From Typha latifolia (taxonomy: Eukaryota; Streptophyta; Magnoliopsida; Poales; Typhaceae): DNA of 64,000 nucleotides. Shown here piece by piece: positions 1 through 12,600 of the stretch; positions within the stretch are counted from its first letter, which is position 1; each line of letters begins with the position of its first letter. Location: positions 5,417,001-5,481,000 of the forward strand of contig CM034112.1 of the NCBI GenBank assembly GCA_019914945.1. The letters are read 5' to 3'. Both the position numbers and the translations under genes were made by a program. The notes under the pieces are model-generated. The model was not told the DNA's origin, did no database searches, and saw nothing but the letters and a program-made list of their open reading frames with translations.

Positions 1-779
1 AAAAACAAAACCTATATATGGGTGTATTTATACAGTCCAAAATTTGTATATGTTACCATAGCAGTACTGGTGCAAATTAAAACAATATTTGCCCCCGCTA
101 ATTCGCACTTGGTTATAGTAAATTAATCTCTAGGATACAATGGGTTATAACAAATTCATCTTTAAGAGCTGGATGTAGGCCTCGAAGAAAAACCTCAACA
201 GAGATAGATGGCTTCAATACCGAAACTATGTAACTAACCAACGCAAATGACTGGCATGCATAATACGTATCTACCCATAAATTAATATAAATATTTGCAT
301 ACGTAGGCTTAGACTAACTTATTGTCCAAATTTTAAAAACTACTCGAATTTTTTCTTAAATTCCAAAGTTTTATGAATGATTACAAATATACATACATAC
401 ATAGATAGAGAGAGAGAGAGAGAGAGAGTAGGCCCTTGTGAGATAATGGTCCCAAAAATATTCATTTTTTTTATCATTTAGGAGCCCCAAGGCTATATAT
501 GGACTAGAGAAAAGATTTAATTCTCGTTGATAAATACGAACATAAGCCCTACTAAGCTCTAATCAACATAGTAACTCATCTAGTTTAGCATGCTGAGCAA
601 TTGGTCAAAACTAAATGTCGTCGAAACACTGCTCCTAACTATCATGCTACTATGTTGCTTCTCTAAAAGTCACCGTATTGCCGAGCTATCAACTAAGACA
701 AACCGAGCCGTTGACCAAGTCACCAAATTAGAAATATTTTTTCACAATAATTATTTTAATTTAAAATCGATTATGTAAC
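1..779. other. AT-rich intergenic DNA, no gene seen
   Basis: I see no recognisable gene here. A short (GA)n microsatellite lies at about 406-429. The 62-codon frame at 590-778 shows no known motif and no coding-like context, so I do not call it. Confidence 0.5.
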
Positions 780-1185
780 CTCCTTGGCCGTATAAGTATC
801 TACCAACTTTATAATAGTTGGTTGGTTCCCAAAGATACTAATTGCAAATTGCGCAATTGGACTTAGGATCCGTAATAAGTGGTGGATGTACTGCATAGGA
901 CGTCCTTGTAAGATAGTAGGAGCAGGCAGTCGATGCCGTTGAGAGGTTCCAAACTGCAACAAACGACAATTAGACAACTAGCTTTCTATTTTCATCTTGG
1001 GACATACCTGACATCAAACTATTATTAGGCGAGTCCTCTTGCCAGGCAAGCCCATGTAACAAAGATTTGAGCTTTACGAGCTATATCTTTGCGGGGCCTC
1101 GATGCCCACAGTATCTACTCAAATGGGTCCGTTCTGAGATATAGCTACGGCAATAACGCATGTCACAAGCTATCCCACCTTTTCA
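780..1185 (+). repeat. SAUR-promoter-like dispersed segment (left arm of inverted pair)
   Basis: About 350-400 bp here are repeated in inverted orientation at about 12190-12560. Shared blocks include GTGGTGGAT, GTTGAGAGGT, TTCATCTTGGGACA, GAGTCCTCTTGCCAG and AATAACGCATGTCACAAG. Similar blocks (ATTATTAGGTGGCGAGTCC followed by CCAGGCAAG) occur upstream of the SAUR copy at 26.5 kb, and a related AATTGCTCAGT/GGACCTCTTACC block lies upstream of the SAUR at 25.0 kb. No SAUR coding sequence follows it here. I read it as a detached SAUR upstream region; a dispersed repeat that landed near SAURs is the alternative. Confidence 0.55.
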
Positions 1186-1439
1186 GTGGTATAAATCTTT
1201 AGCCCCCAATTATTTCAGGATTTATTTCTCCATTTTAATACTAAAAAAAATATTACTCTAGATTAGAAAGCAAATACCAAATTATCGTTACTCTTTATTA
1301 GAAATACTATTTATCTAAATTAAATATTACATCACATATAAACGTAATTATAATTGAAAATTTTCAGACAAGCTTATGTATATAATATTTAGGCAATATT
1401 TTTAACCCGTTACTTAAGTAAATATGCAAAATAAAATTC

Positions 1440-2210
1440 AATGATTAAAGCAAAGATGAAGACCAAGATTTTTACGTGAAAATTTCCAAACTAGGAAAAA
1501 CTATAGATCCAAACTCGGATCAAACTAATCACTAATAAACGTAAACAGTTTACAAAATTGACTTACAAAACAACCCGTTAATTCCTACGACTTTATTCAA
1601 CTCAGTCTCAATCGCAAGAGCCCGCGATTCTCTGCATTTTGTAATTGATCTCAAATCTTAGTTACGTTTGAGATTGATCCTTCACCTTGGTGACGCTTAA
1701 GATGAAAACCTTATTGTGTAGAAGATGAGACGAACCTTAGTCAGTTAAAAATTATTTTTTTCTTCAAAAACATCACTTCAAAAGCAATAATCGATGTCGC
1801 TAGGGTTAGGGCATCCTAACCTTATATACTTTATAAAATTAAGACTAAATCCAAGTCAAATCAAGTCTCAAGTACCCAAAACTTGCAAATTACTTAGAAG
1901 CATTTGAATGCAGTCCGAGTGTATTCGAATGCAGTGACTTGTTGTCCTAGGCATATTCAAACAGCCTAATATGCATCTTTGTATTTGTGAACATGCTACG
2001 AACTTTTCAAGGTGTGTTCAAATGTGTCTACGGACATAGTGACTTATTAGCTCTAAAACTCAAAAATCTTCAGTTCAAATCTTATTAAAACTTATAGATA
2101 TGCTCATGTACATGTGTAGAAATATTTAGAATATTTTGTACACATTTGCTAATACTAAAAACCTAATATTAATTTTATAATTAATTCGACTAAAGTTATT
2201 TAAAAATTAT
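1440..2210 (-). repeat. Possible copia-type LTR relic
   Basis: The order of short blocks resembles the LTR at 10394-11235: a TTTTTACxTGAAAA start, paired AGTCTCAATC/TCACCTTGGTGACxCTxxAG motifs, CTAGGGTT, then a run of TTCGAATGCA repeats. Divergence is high and no target duplication is visible. If real, it would be the far LTR of the minus-strand gag relic at 8945-10370, separated by later insertions. Confidence 0.3.
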
Positions 2211-3879
2211 ATTTCTCGTCTTGTACCATCTACCTATCGAAGTCTACAGATTAAAAGTTTCCGCTCATTTTTTCTACTTATCTCATATCTCCTACCATTC
2301 ATTGCATATGTAAAAAATGTTAATGTATAGTTATTGCATACATAGAGAATTTCATATCTATAACGATTGCATATATAGTGAATAGTAAATATATAGTTAT
2401 TGCATATATTTATATATACAATTTCATATGCATAGAGAATTTATTTTATAGCCATGATATTATAAGTTTGAAAGTAACTAAATTTGGATGACCATAATGT
2501 TATTAACCAATCCTAATGCAATGAGTTTCACTACCCTAATGAAAATCAAAATCAAAATCATCAAAGACTACACTGAAAACAAAATGTGGATAGAGAGCCA
2601 AATGATATGCAAGAGCACACCATTGAGGACTTGAAGATAGTGAAACAGCATATGCAACTAGAGTTGCCGCCATTGAAAATGGGAACAAAAGTGATGTCCA
2701 TAGTGGCAACATAAAAGAGACAAACAAATTGCATGTTCTTTGTATTCAAATTAAAGCTATGTCGAATAGAGAGTACACCTATGTATCCTCGAAATTCTCT
2801 TAGTTCCGTCGGAGCTTAGTTTGACTTTGATAAGTCATCAGAGCTTGGCCTTGATATGTCGCCAAAGAGAATTTATTATTTTTATTGGGGAAGATGAAGC
2901 GGACTTACCCCCGTTAATCCTTGATCTTGGGAGTAGAAGAGATGAAATGATAGTAATAACCCTACGAATTAAGTTAGTATGTTATTTGCACACCCCAAAT
3001 ATAATATTGTACTTATGTTTATCTTAGACAATGGGTGCAATTAGTAAAACATAGAGGGTGTGTATAACATAGTATTAATTTTTGTAGTATTTTCTATGGA
3101 AATGTTGCTAAAAGTAAACTTTTTGCAAGAGTTTTATCAAATATTAGAATAAAAATTGCCCCTATAGATAATTTGTGCAGCTTCATCAAACGTTGACATA
3201 AAAAGTGTCGCAGAAGACTTTTTGCAATAAATTTAGCAAACGTCACCATAGAAAATACCCCAATATGCTAGTCGTGTTAGTCTATCCTTTCCACCAATCA
3301 ACTTTAAGTTAGGTTAATGGGTATTTCTATAAATTCATAAAAGACAAAATAAAAGTTTCTTCCTTATCAAAACATTATGTCATATTAAAAATATTTATTA
3401 TACCACTATTCTAAATTACAACCAAACATTAGAATACTTTATTCTAAATTAGTGGTGCAATTTAACTAAGAGTAGGAATCTAGAATAGCTACTCCAGATT
3501 TTTCTCTTAATCTCAAAGTATGTTATGTGAGGAGAGTAATAAATGTAGATAATGAACTTGAAGCTTCTCAAGTTACTTTAGGATGGATGAATCTCTAGGT
3601 CTCTCATTAAACTCCTCCAATGTGCTTAAAGACATAAACAGTGTTTGACAAGCACCCGGACAAAAATATTCCTTACACAGTTATAGAAAGTGAAATTCTT
3701 TTTAGACGATGGATCCTTAGGTGAGACGGATGCCTTTGGATTCTTCAAATAAATATGGAGGAACTTTTGCAATTTGTACTATGAAACTTCAAAAGAAAAC
3801 ACCAAGTTACCACATATTTTTGAACTTTCCTTTATTGTTCTACACGTCGAGTTAATTTGAGTTTGCACTTGACTTATAT
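2211..3879. other. Unclassified AT-rich DNA
   Basis: No gene recognised. Two overlapping minus-strand frames at 2536-2749 encode hydrophobic stretches but match nothing I know. The stretch at about 3330-3480 has MITE-like AT composition without clear ends. Confidence 0.4.
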
Positions 3880-4851
3880 ACCTTATATGATTCATGGTAG
3901 AGATTTTGTAGCAGTTCGAAACCGGCTAGGATTGGTTCGGATTGATTCTATACTATTGTTGAATTTTGTTTTGTTTTGATTCTAATTTTCGATTTCTTTG
4001 CACGTACATGTCTTCACAAGTAGTGTAACTTAATTATACATAAAATCCTAGATTTAACAACATATTTATTAGTGTTTTTCGTATTCACGAATTTGAACAT
4101 AGACTGTGATTTAGTAGTCTTATACGAATAGTTGTGATATCTCATTCGGATTTGTTTAGTAAAGTGCATAATGGTTTAAGTATATGAGTAGTGTATCTTT
4201 GGATAAGAGAATTTGTACTATTGCCTAAATTTTATGATGATATCAAATGATGGTGAATATATTTGGGCTAGCGACATAATTTGTCTAGAAAGAGAAGCAT
4301 GAGTTAAATATTTATGATGTTCTTGAAATATTATGTATTTATTGTGCTATCCGGTATTAGTGATAGTATTGAGGGATAATTCATAAGCATGTTTGGAATT
4401 GGAGTATACATTCTGTAGATCTTGGAGATAATTTAGTTTTATCATAGTAATTATGCCATTTCATTACTATATAGTTGTAATTAGCAAAAGAAGTGATAGA
4501 TTTAAATAGGTTGAGGTATTTTGGAGTAGAACATGATACAATTAATAGATTTAAACTCTTTCTATGTTGTAGAACCAGTGTACGTTCTTTCTTGCAGACT
4601 AGTGGTATTATCAATGTCGAACTGACATAGATCTAAGAATTTATTCTTATATGGAAGTTAATTGTGGTTGTGTAATATTAGGAGTTAATAAGTAAATTAG
4701 TTAAATGAAGTATAAGTTATGAATCTGAAAAAGTGAGATTTCATACTTGTTAGTTTGATTAGAAGGTAGTGGAGCTAGATATGTTGATTTTTATATAATA
4801 CTAGTGTGATTTAAATTTTGGGGTCAAAATTTTATAACAAGGGAAGGAAAA
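3880..4851 (+). other. Degenerate 3' internal end of a gypsy element with polypurine tract
   Basis: The last bases before the LTR read GGGGTCAAAATTTT, then AAGGGAAGGAAAA and TGTAAC. This matches the usual 3' terminus of plant Ty3/gypsy elements, where a polypurine tract touches the TG of the 3' LTR. The preceding kilobase has no readable pol frame, so the internal region is decayed or replaced. Confidence 0.5.
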
Positions 4852-4869
4852 TGTAACAACCTATCTTAA

Positions 4870-4894
4870 TATATATATATATATATATATATAT
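4870..4894. repeat. (AT)n microsatellite
   Basis: Simple AT dinucleotide run near the start of the 3.16-kb LTR; the sister LTR lacks it. Confidence 0.9.
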
Positions 4895-5238
4895 AATTGG
4901 TGCATGACACGACGTGGCCGGCCATAATGTTGCTGGCCTTGTGCCATGCAGCTACGGGCGGGCTGAGGGCGCCATGACCCCCAGCTGTCGGCCCGACCAA
5001 CCTGGCCGAGCCAGCTGGCGTGGTGGGCCCCGGCGTCGCCGTAGCCGTCGTCGTTCCCCCTCCTCCCCACCGCCTCTCTCTCTCTCTCTCTTTTTCTTCT
5101 CTCCACCCTCTCTTGTTCGGTCTCTCGCTCTCACTCTCATCTTTTCCTCAAACTCTCTCTCTCTCTCACTGCTACCACCGCCGACCCACCGTCGTTGCCG
5201 CCATGCTACCGCTAGTGAGCCTCTTCCTTCCTCCTCTT

Positions 5239-5245
<7 letters not shown>

Positions 5246-5292
<47 letters not shown>
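5246..5292. repeat. (CT)n microsatellite
   Basis: Long CT dinucleotide run within the GC-rich part of the LTR; a shorter version sits at 38535-38600 in the sister LTR. It creates the spurious serine/leucine- and arginine/glutamate-rich frames on both strands. Confidence 0.9.
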
Positions 5293-8009
5293 TTCTCTCA
5301 CTTGGGCTCGGGCTCGTCAGAGCCGAGCCACCGGCAAGAGGCCGGCCGCTGGCTGGCAAGCAGCGGCCGAGCCACTCCCCGCTGGCCCAGCGCCCCGCCT
5401 TCCCTTCTTCTTCTCTTTTCTTCTTCTTCTTCTTCCTTTCTTCTTCTTCTTCCTCAGCTTCTTCTCCTTCTTCTCATTCTCTTTCTACAACAGTGCTAGG
5501 TTCGGCCCAGCACTGTAGTAGTGTTGTTTTTTATTTTATTTTATTTATGTTATTTATTTAGATATTTCTTTTCTTAATTAGTGCAAATAGATTATTTAGA
5601 TATTAATTATTTTAATAATGATATATATTCTTCAATATGATTATTATTAATTATAATTAGTATAGTTAATGATTAATTAGGTTATAAACTATCACACATA
5701 GATATAGGTAATACTTATATTTATTTATTTAATTATTAATATTTCTATTAGATTAATAGATAGTTTTATAAATTATAATTATTAGATTTATGTACTAATA
5801 TTCATAATATATACATTTTAAGTAGTTTTAACAATTTATTTTATACTATTGTGTGTAGAATAAGATACTAGTCTTATTAATTTATTAATTTATTTATTAT
5901 TTTGTATAATTAAGTAAATATTATATAATTTCTAATAGATCTTGTCTATACTTATATAATTTTATTTTATAATTATATATTTAGAATATTTTATATAAAA
6001 AGAAATAAATCTTTCTCCTTATATTATAACTAGCAGTTTATGACAATAGTATAATTATATTATTTTAATCGTACCTATGATGTGGATCTAGTTATCTACA
6101 AAATAAAAGAAGTGATTCTAAACCTAATAGACTTTTATATTCTATTTGAACTAATTGGATAAATGACCAACTAATGTTACTTAAATATTTTCAGACCCCG
6201 AACCCCTTATTTGAAACCCCATGAACCCTGCTAGTAATGAGTTGACTCTCGGTTGACGGATATGAAGGATATGTGGTTCTATCTTCTTATCTGATGTGAG
6301 TAGTCTTATCCCCTAGACGTCTTTTCTCAAATTAGGTTATATTATATATTATGTATACGCATGTTTTGGCCTCCAACATGATCATATGACTTAATCTAGA
6401 AATGATTTCAGTCGAGCATATTTTATCATGTATGTGATTAGGTTGATTTGAGATATGAGTATATTGATGATATATAGAGATGATTAGAAATGACTATACT
6501 ATTATGATATTATTTCGAGTTGATCTATAGCATGAGTATGCATGTGATAGACTTGTATGGGTATGCATGTGTTGACTGCATGGTTGGAGACTACATTGCA
6601 TTATTTTTCTCTTGACTCCTATTCCACATAATTGTTGTTATGCATCGACTTGTTATCATACTAGATATATGCATATGATCTATTATTTAGAAGGAAAGCA
6701 TGAAATCTAATTGATAGGATAGTTGATAGAAAGCATGAGGATACCCGAGTGGGTGCAAGGGTTAGGGCGTGCTTGGAGTTGATTGATCTCTCAATATAGT
6801 TGCGATCCTATGGCCTTACGTACGAGGTCAGTAGTCTATGTGCATAGCAGACATTCAGATACATGTCGTTCGCTAGGGCATGTGTGGCGAGTTATCCTCA
6901 TGTAGTTTCTATCAGCTAATTGGATACCTAGGTCTAGATGATGATGATACCTTTAACAATTGGCAGGGTATGATTATATGATTAAGATACCCTTAACAGT
7001 TAGCAGGGTATGCTCTGAGCCTTCGGGCTGGATTATGAGACCGGGTACCAGATGTTGACTATGCACAGTGGTCTAGTATGATGATGATATTCAGATATGA
7101 CATTAATGATTGAGATATTGAGAAATGCATATGATTTTATTATCATGTGATATACATAATTATTGAGTGGTCAATATACGTCATTTGTGATTGCTTTTGA
7201 TATCAGAGCATGGTCATGGTTGGCATGCATCATATGTGTCATATTTAAGAGAGAGTTATAATGATGGTATGGTATGAAGATTTATTTATACATTATCGAG
7301 AATTATATACTTTGATCAGTTATGACATAATATTTACATTTCATATATATTTTATTGAGGATACATTCATATACTTATTCATGACATGATGCTCCTATGT
7401 GATTCATATTATCTAGTACATAATTTACTCTCTGTTTAGCATCACTGATTTGAGGGAAGGTCTATTCACTAAGTCTTTTGCTCGTGACTCTTTTTATTTC
7501 TTTTTTAACCCCTTAGATATGTGGTACGTGATAGCGACTTGAGATATCCTAAGAAGATATTTTAGGATGATAAGGTGAGCTATAAGTGCGAGACGGTATA
7601 GATGATAATTTGTATAGAAATTGAGTTGTATCGTTGTTTGTTATATTTGTACTTTATTATATTAGACGATGATTTATATAATACATGTCAGATTATAGTG
7701 TATTAATGTATTAGTTATTTTAGTTGTATCTTGATGGTTTGTCGTGACCTGTGTGGGTCCTGCCAGATTATGTAGTGGTCTAGTGCATATTATTGTAGAG
7801 TTGGATATTCATATATTAATAGTATGATTTATTTAGTGATGCATTATGTGAACATGGATATGAACAGGTTTTATTTAATGATGTCATGATTTATATATGC
7901 ACAAGAGTGTATCTATGCATGACGAGCCCCGCCCGACCAGTCGCGGGCGCCTCGTGTGCCGTGTGGGCATGAGGGCATGCACATGCCCATGTCGGGCAAG
8001 GGCGTTGCA

Positions 8010-8944
8010 TCATCACTTCTAAATTTAGGGCTCTAGCCATGTGGTTCGACCTTAAATCATTATTCTAGAAGTATGTCAACCTCTCTTGTTCTCTGATATG
8101 GCTGTCATGCATCCTCATGCTCAGCACATGGGTTATGCTTAAGTTCACGCGCATCCATCACTTTGGGGCATAGAATCCATCCATGGTAGCACCATTTACT
8201 CTAGGCTCTGGAGTGGGCATCAATGGCTTATGAATTTATTGTGAGGCAATGGTGGAATTGTTGACCGATGACTCGATGGCAGGTTCGAAATGGATGTTGC
8301 CTCTGATATCTTGGAGCATCTTTACCTTCTTTGTAGTGATGGCCTTCAAATTAGTGAGAGTTGAGCACATCAAGGTCATTAAAGACTTGAGATCTAGATC
8401 TGATATGTTCCATCTCTCCACGTGGTAGCCTCCTTGCACACATGGCTTTTGTGGTGGGCACGCTAAGGAATGTTGCTCTAGTATGAAGCTATTATGACCC
8501 TCCTAAGGATTGTAATTCAATTAGGCCCTAGACAACAAGGAAAGACCCTTGCTGCTGTTTGGAAGTAGTGCACATCGAGCTCAAGCTAGCACTCGGGAGC
8601 TTAGTAATAAGTTGATCTAGAGTTTAGATGTGTGATAAATGATGAACTTGGGCTGGGGTTAATGTAGTTATAATGGTGAATCATGGGTAATGGGTCTAGT
8701 AATATTATGCACGGTGAGAAAGAGTACCGTCGTAGTGAAGGAGAAAGCTACTAATAGAAATGGAGGGAAGAGAAAGACTTAATAGACGATAGAGAGAAAG
8801 CTAGAGAAACATACAAAGAGATTGAGGAAGATAAATTCAATTTATAAGCATACCTAAGATATAAGTCACAAGGCATGATTTATAGAGAATAAAACAAAAG
8901 GGTTTCCAATCCAAATAAGAAATAAGCAATTAAACCTACCTAAA
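8010..8944 (-). other. Unclassified, possibly retroelement-derived
   Basis: The minus strand carries a weak coding-like stretch (8236-8439, 67 codons, then more in-frame residues broken by stops) that I cannot assign. The segment 8500-8900 has no coding character. The position between an LTR and a copia gag relic suggests more retroelement debris. Confidence 0.35.
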
Positions 8945-10370
8945 CAAGACACCAAATTTGACTTGGATCATATCAATCTTTGCCCATTAAGTGGGGCATT
9001 CATGCGAGGATCTCATCAAATTTGGTCTTGGTCTTGCCCTTCAAGAAGTTACTTTGTAACAAATGTTCTCATTCAAGTTAGCTTCCTTAAACTTTTCTTT
9101 GAGTTTGTCAAATTGCTATGTAAAATTGATCACATGTTCGACCTTTTCTTCAAGTTAGTTCCTTTTAATTTCTGTCTTAAGTTTAGTCAAGAGCTTATCA
9201 TTTGCTTCTTTTTCAAGTTTTACAACTATTTATATAGCTCATTGTACGCTTTTTATAGTTCTGAGTCATCTTTGCCATTAGATTGATTTAAGTCCTACTC
9301 ATCTGTACTTTAAAAATTGAGACTAATTAGTAGATAACAAATTGGCGACAGAGGCTAGGTAGTTTTCTTGTTATCTCTCAAAATCCTTATCATCGAATTC
9401 ATCCAAATCATCCCAAGTAGCATTCAGAACTTTATCTTTACTCTTAGGACTATTTGAACACTCGTGTATAATGTGGCCAAAACCCAAACACTCATAACAT
9501 TGCCCCTATAGTTTGAACCTACAAAAATTTTCTTCTTTTCAAAGTTCTTGTTTTCCTCAACAATTTCAGAAAATTTCTTAGGTTTCTTAAAAGCCTTGTT
9601 GAATTTCTTTAAAAGCAAAGTCATCAACTTTGGATCAATTTCACATTCCTCATCTGACTTGTCTTTTTCACCTCTAACAATAGTTAAGGCTATGCCTTTA
9701 GAATTTTGAGATTTAGGAAGAGAGATTAAAAGTTTGTTAATATCTCACAAGTTGTTTAACTTTTATAGAGTCAATGTTCTTACTTTCTTCCTAATAGTAA
9801 CTTTGGTGTGAAATCTTATAGGCAAGAACCTAAGAATTTCTAACAATCCTATGTTTTAGGATTCTTTAACTTAGATTGAAAATTGAGTTTACTATGTAAC
9901 TGAATTTAGCAAAAACTTATCAAAAATTTTATTCTCTTCTATGTAGAGGATTTCAGAGTTTATTGTTAGCCTTTGAAGCTTAGAGAATTTGATAGCAGTG
10001 TTACCATCATGGGCAATTTCTAGAATGAACCATGCATCCGTAGCAATTTCATAAATAAAAATATGATAAAATTTGTATGGAGATACATAGCTGAAAATAG
10101 CATGTACCGCTTTGCTATTCCAGCCTATTTTCTCATAATTAGTTTTGTCCCATAACTTAGCAAGTTTGGTAACGATTTTGTTATTAACTGCATGAGTAGG
10201 TATATTCTAACCATTTACTACAGACAGCCGAATACATCCATTTATGAATAATTGGTAAGCTGCTTTCTAGCCTTCTACTATGCATAGTTTGCTTTATCAA
10301 GTGTTGGAGGCCAAATTAAAGATTGTCCATCTTTGTAGAATCCAATGCTAGAGAATCTCTCTCTATAGTA
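8945..10370 (-). pseudogene. Copia-type gag polyprotein relic (UBN2-like)
   Basis: Reading the minus strand from about 10365 down, the frame gives NYEKIGWNSKAVHAIFSYVS, then EIATDAWFILEIAHDG and KFSKLQRLT, the pattern of plant Ty1/copia gag (UBN2/DUF4219) proteins that form the nucleocapsid. A CCHC zinc knuckle, CYECLGFGHIIHEC, is readable at about 9467-9508. A lysine-rich, coiled-coil-like tail follows to about 8950. Stops and frameshifts break it many times. No protease, integrase, reverse transcriptase or RNase H is recognisable after the gag, so this copy is either gag-only or has lost pol. A primer-binding-site-like motif and LTR lie just upstream at 10376-11235, consistent with the orientation. 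Confidence 0.7.
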
Positions 10371-10375
10371 AGAGA

Positions 10376-10391
10376 GTCTACTCTGATACTA
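10376..10391 (-). other. Primer-binding-site-like motif of the copia relic
   Basis: On the minus strand TAGTATCAGAGTAGAC follows an LTR end in TTTTCA. It resembles TGGTATCAGAGC, the complement of the 3' end of initiator methionine tRNA used by most plant LTR elements. Confidence 0.55.
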
Positions 10392-10393
10392 AT

Positions 10394-11235
10394 TGAAAAG
10401 ATAACCCTAGCCATGATTTTTTAAACCCTTAATTATTAAAATATTATAAATAATAGAGAAAAAATAATCAAGACGAACACCAATTTTTTACTTGAAAAGT
10501 CTAAATTGAGTAAAAATACATGGATCCTAACTCAAACAAAAAACCAATCGCTAATTGAATGTAGTAGTTTATAAGATACACTTACAAACTCCTGTTGATA
10601 CCCACGACTCATTACTTCCTGTGATCGTCTATTAATCTCAGTGATCCTCAAGATTGGTCAATCACCTTAGTAACCCTCGAGAGATTGTCCTCCACGATCT
10701 GAAAAACTAAAGTTGTATAGATTCAAGATCGAAGAACATGTTCTCTGAAAAGAAACTTAAGTTCCGAGAGTTCTCCTCAAAGATGATGAAAGATGGCCCC
10801 TAGGGTTTGATTGTGATAGTCCTTAAATACATTTTCAGATAAGGTAAGCATTCTCTAAAATAAATCCATGAAATACTCCAAGTTGGTGAAAATCTCTGAC
10901 GTCATTCGAATGCAGGGAGAAATCATTCAAGCGACATGACTTGAAACTTTCTCTTCTCTATTTCTCTTGCATTTGCATTCGGACAAGCTTGAGAATTTCT
11001 AGGACACCAAAAAATGTCTCTATATTTTTTAACGTTTGCATAGGCATTCGAACACCATGATTTGAAAAACTGTTCCAACATGTAATCCTTCAACGAGACG
11101 TTCATACAAATTGTATATGCTTAGTTTACTTCGTCTAGAAACTTAAACATAATTAGACTACTTTATACATATTTACCAACTTAAATAAATATTAAACTCT
11201 TAAAAAGATAAACCCATTTTGGTACTAATTAAAAT
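10394..11235 (-). repeat. LTR of the copia gag relic (5' LTR in element orientation)
   Basis: The block between the primer-binding-site-like motif and unrelated DNA is about 840 bp and ends CA next to that motif. It contains TTCGAATGCAGG and CATTCGAACACC motifs also seen, diverged, at 1890-2030. The outer boundary is approximate because no target duplication is visible. Confidence 0.5.
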
Positions 11236-12189
11236 TTTGGGGAGCTAGGAATCCTACTTTGATTAGGTTTTGAGATATTGAAAGAATTAATATTAAACTA
11301 AAGTCAAAGTAAAAAAATTAAATCTGAGTTGATTTAGAAAACATGAATAAGGATTGTATCCTACTCAAAATCAAAAAGTGAAAACCAAATCCATATCCAA
11401 CTCAAACTATGAAATTAGACTCAAATCAGAAAGTTAAAATCTACTAAGAATGGAAAACATAAAGCTGAGAACAGATAGGAAAAGCAAAACACGATAAACA
11501 CAATGATTCAACTTTTTAATGTGAAAAACCATAGATTATCCAAACTATATCTATCTACTTATGTTCGATATCTCTGATTGAAGTTTCTCACTTACTCAAA
11601 GTCTGTCTCGATTAGCTACTCTATTTGTAGAAAGCCTCTGTGTTTGTTTCCCGATGAAGCCACAAGTTGATCTCTCTCAATCCTTTTGTTGTAGACATAG
11701 GTAGATAAATATTATCAGCGCCTCCAATGCTCAAGGATCATCCTCTAGATCAACTCCAGCAATCGAGCATAAGTAAAAGTTCTCCTCACTCAATAATAGA
11801 AAAATAACTTCATGAGGGAATTGAAAGTCATTCAAAATTTTCTATTTCTACTTAGCTTGTTGAGTTTGCACCTGACTTACCGAGTGTGCATCCAGTTCCG
11901 AGTTGCATAGAGAATCAAACATAAACTGTGTCTGGATATGCACCACACTATTTTGCGTACGCACTGAAATTGAAAGCCTGTATAACTTGATTTCTCATTT
12001 GTTCTTCAATCATCTTCATACTGTGTATTCTTTCACAAGTTATATTTTTTAATTTAATATTAAACTTAGATTGTATAATATATTTTTGAGTATTTTATGT
12101 CCACAAACTTACCATTACATAAATTTACACTTACATTTTGGACAATATTTGTTTGGACCTAGATCACTACTTACACTAATATGATCCTC
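11236..12189. other. AT-rich DNA, possible further LTR debris
   Basis: No gene recognised. The segment 11500-12060 has a block order that loosely recalls the LTR at 10394-11235, but I cannot define ends. Confidence 0.3.
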
Positions 12190-12600
12190 AGTCTGATAGG
12201 ACTTGTGACATGCGTTATTGTCCTGCTTATATATCTCAAAATGGACCCGAGTATATATTGTGGGTATCGAAGCCCCTCACAGATAGCATGTAAACCACAA
12301 AGCTTAGTTCACATGCACTTGTCTGGCAAGAGGACTCACCGACCATTAATTTGATGTCATCTGTCCCAAGATGAATCTAGAGAGCTAGTTATCCAATGGC
12401 GCAATTTGCAGTTTGGGACCTCTCAACCACATCAAGGCCAGCTCCTACCTACTATCCACCACTTGTTTGGGATCCTAATGCAATTGCTCAGTTTGCAATA
12501 GCGTTGGGACCTCTTACCCGTACATTGAAGCTATCATAAGGACTCAGTCCCTCGAATGCTTTTTAAGAGAAGACTTGTTTGACATCACAATAAAACAGAA
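12190..12600 (-). repeat. SAUR-promoter-like dispersed segment (right arm of inverted pair)
   Basis: This is the inverted partner of 780-1185. In plus orientation it carries GCAATTGCTCAGT and GGGACCTCTTACC, matched at 25575-25605 upstream of the minus-strand SAUR. No SAUR frame is found on its minus-strand downstream side. Confidence 0.55.

Larger units (their letters stand above)
4852..8009 (+). mobile_element. 3.16-kb gypsy-type LTR (probable 3' LTR)
   Basis: This block starts TGTAACAACC and ends GGCGTTGCA. It aligns along its whole length with the block at 38158-41454, which has a proven 5-bp target duplication, so the TG...CA ends are well defined. The first 700 bp are GC-rich and hold long CT microsatellites; the remainder is AT-rich. 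An upstream purine tract suggests a 3' LTR rather than a solo LTR. Flanks are not duplicated (GAAAA versus TCATC). The 215-codon and 159-codon frames at 4914-5561 lie inside the CT-rich part and are not genes. Confidence 0.8.

Noticed and set aside
590..778. 62-codon plus-strand frame
   Set aside because: No domain, no promoter evidence; length expected by chance in this composition.
4914..5561. Longest plus-strand frame in the left part (215 codons), with overlapping 159- and 135-codon frames
   Set aside because: All arise from CT repeats and GC-rich LTR sequence; the same stretch in the sister LTR has different frames, and no domain is present.
4847..8014. 4852-8009 as a second solo LTR
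   Set aside because: Flanks GAAAA and TCATC do not match and a polypurine tract adjoins the left end, so a 3' LTR is preferred.
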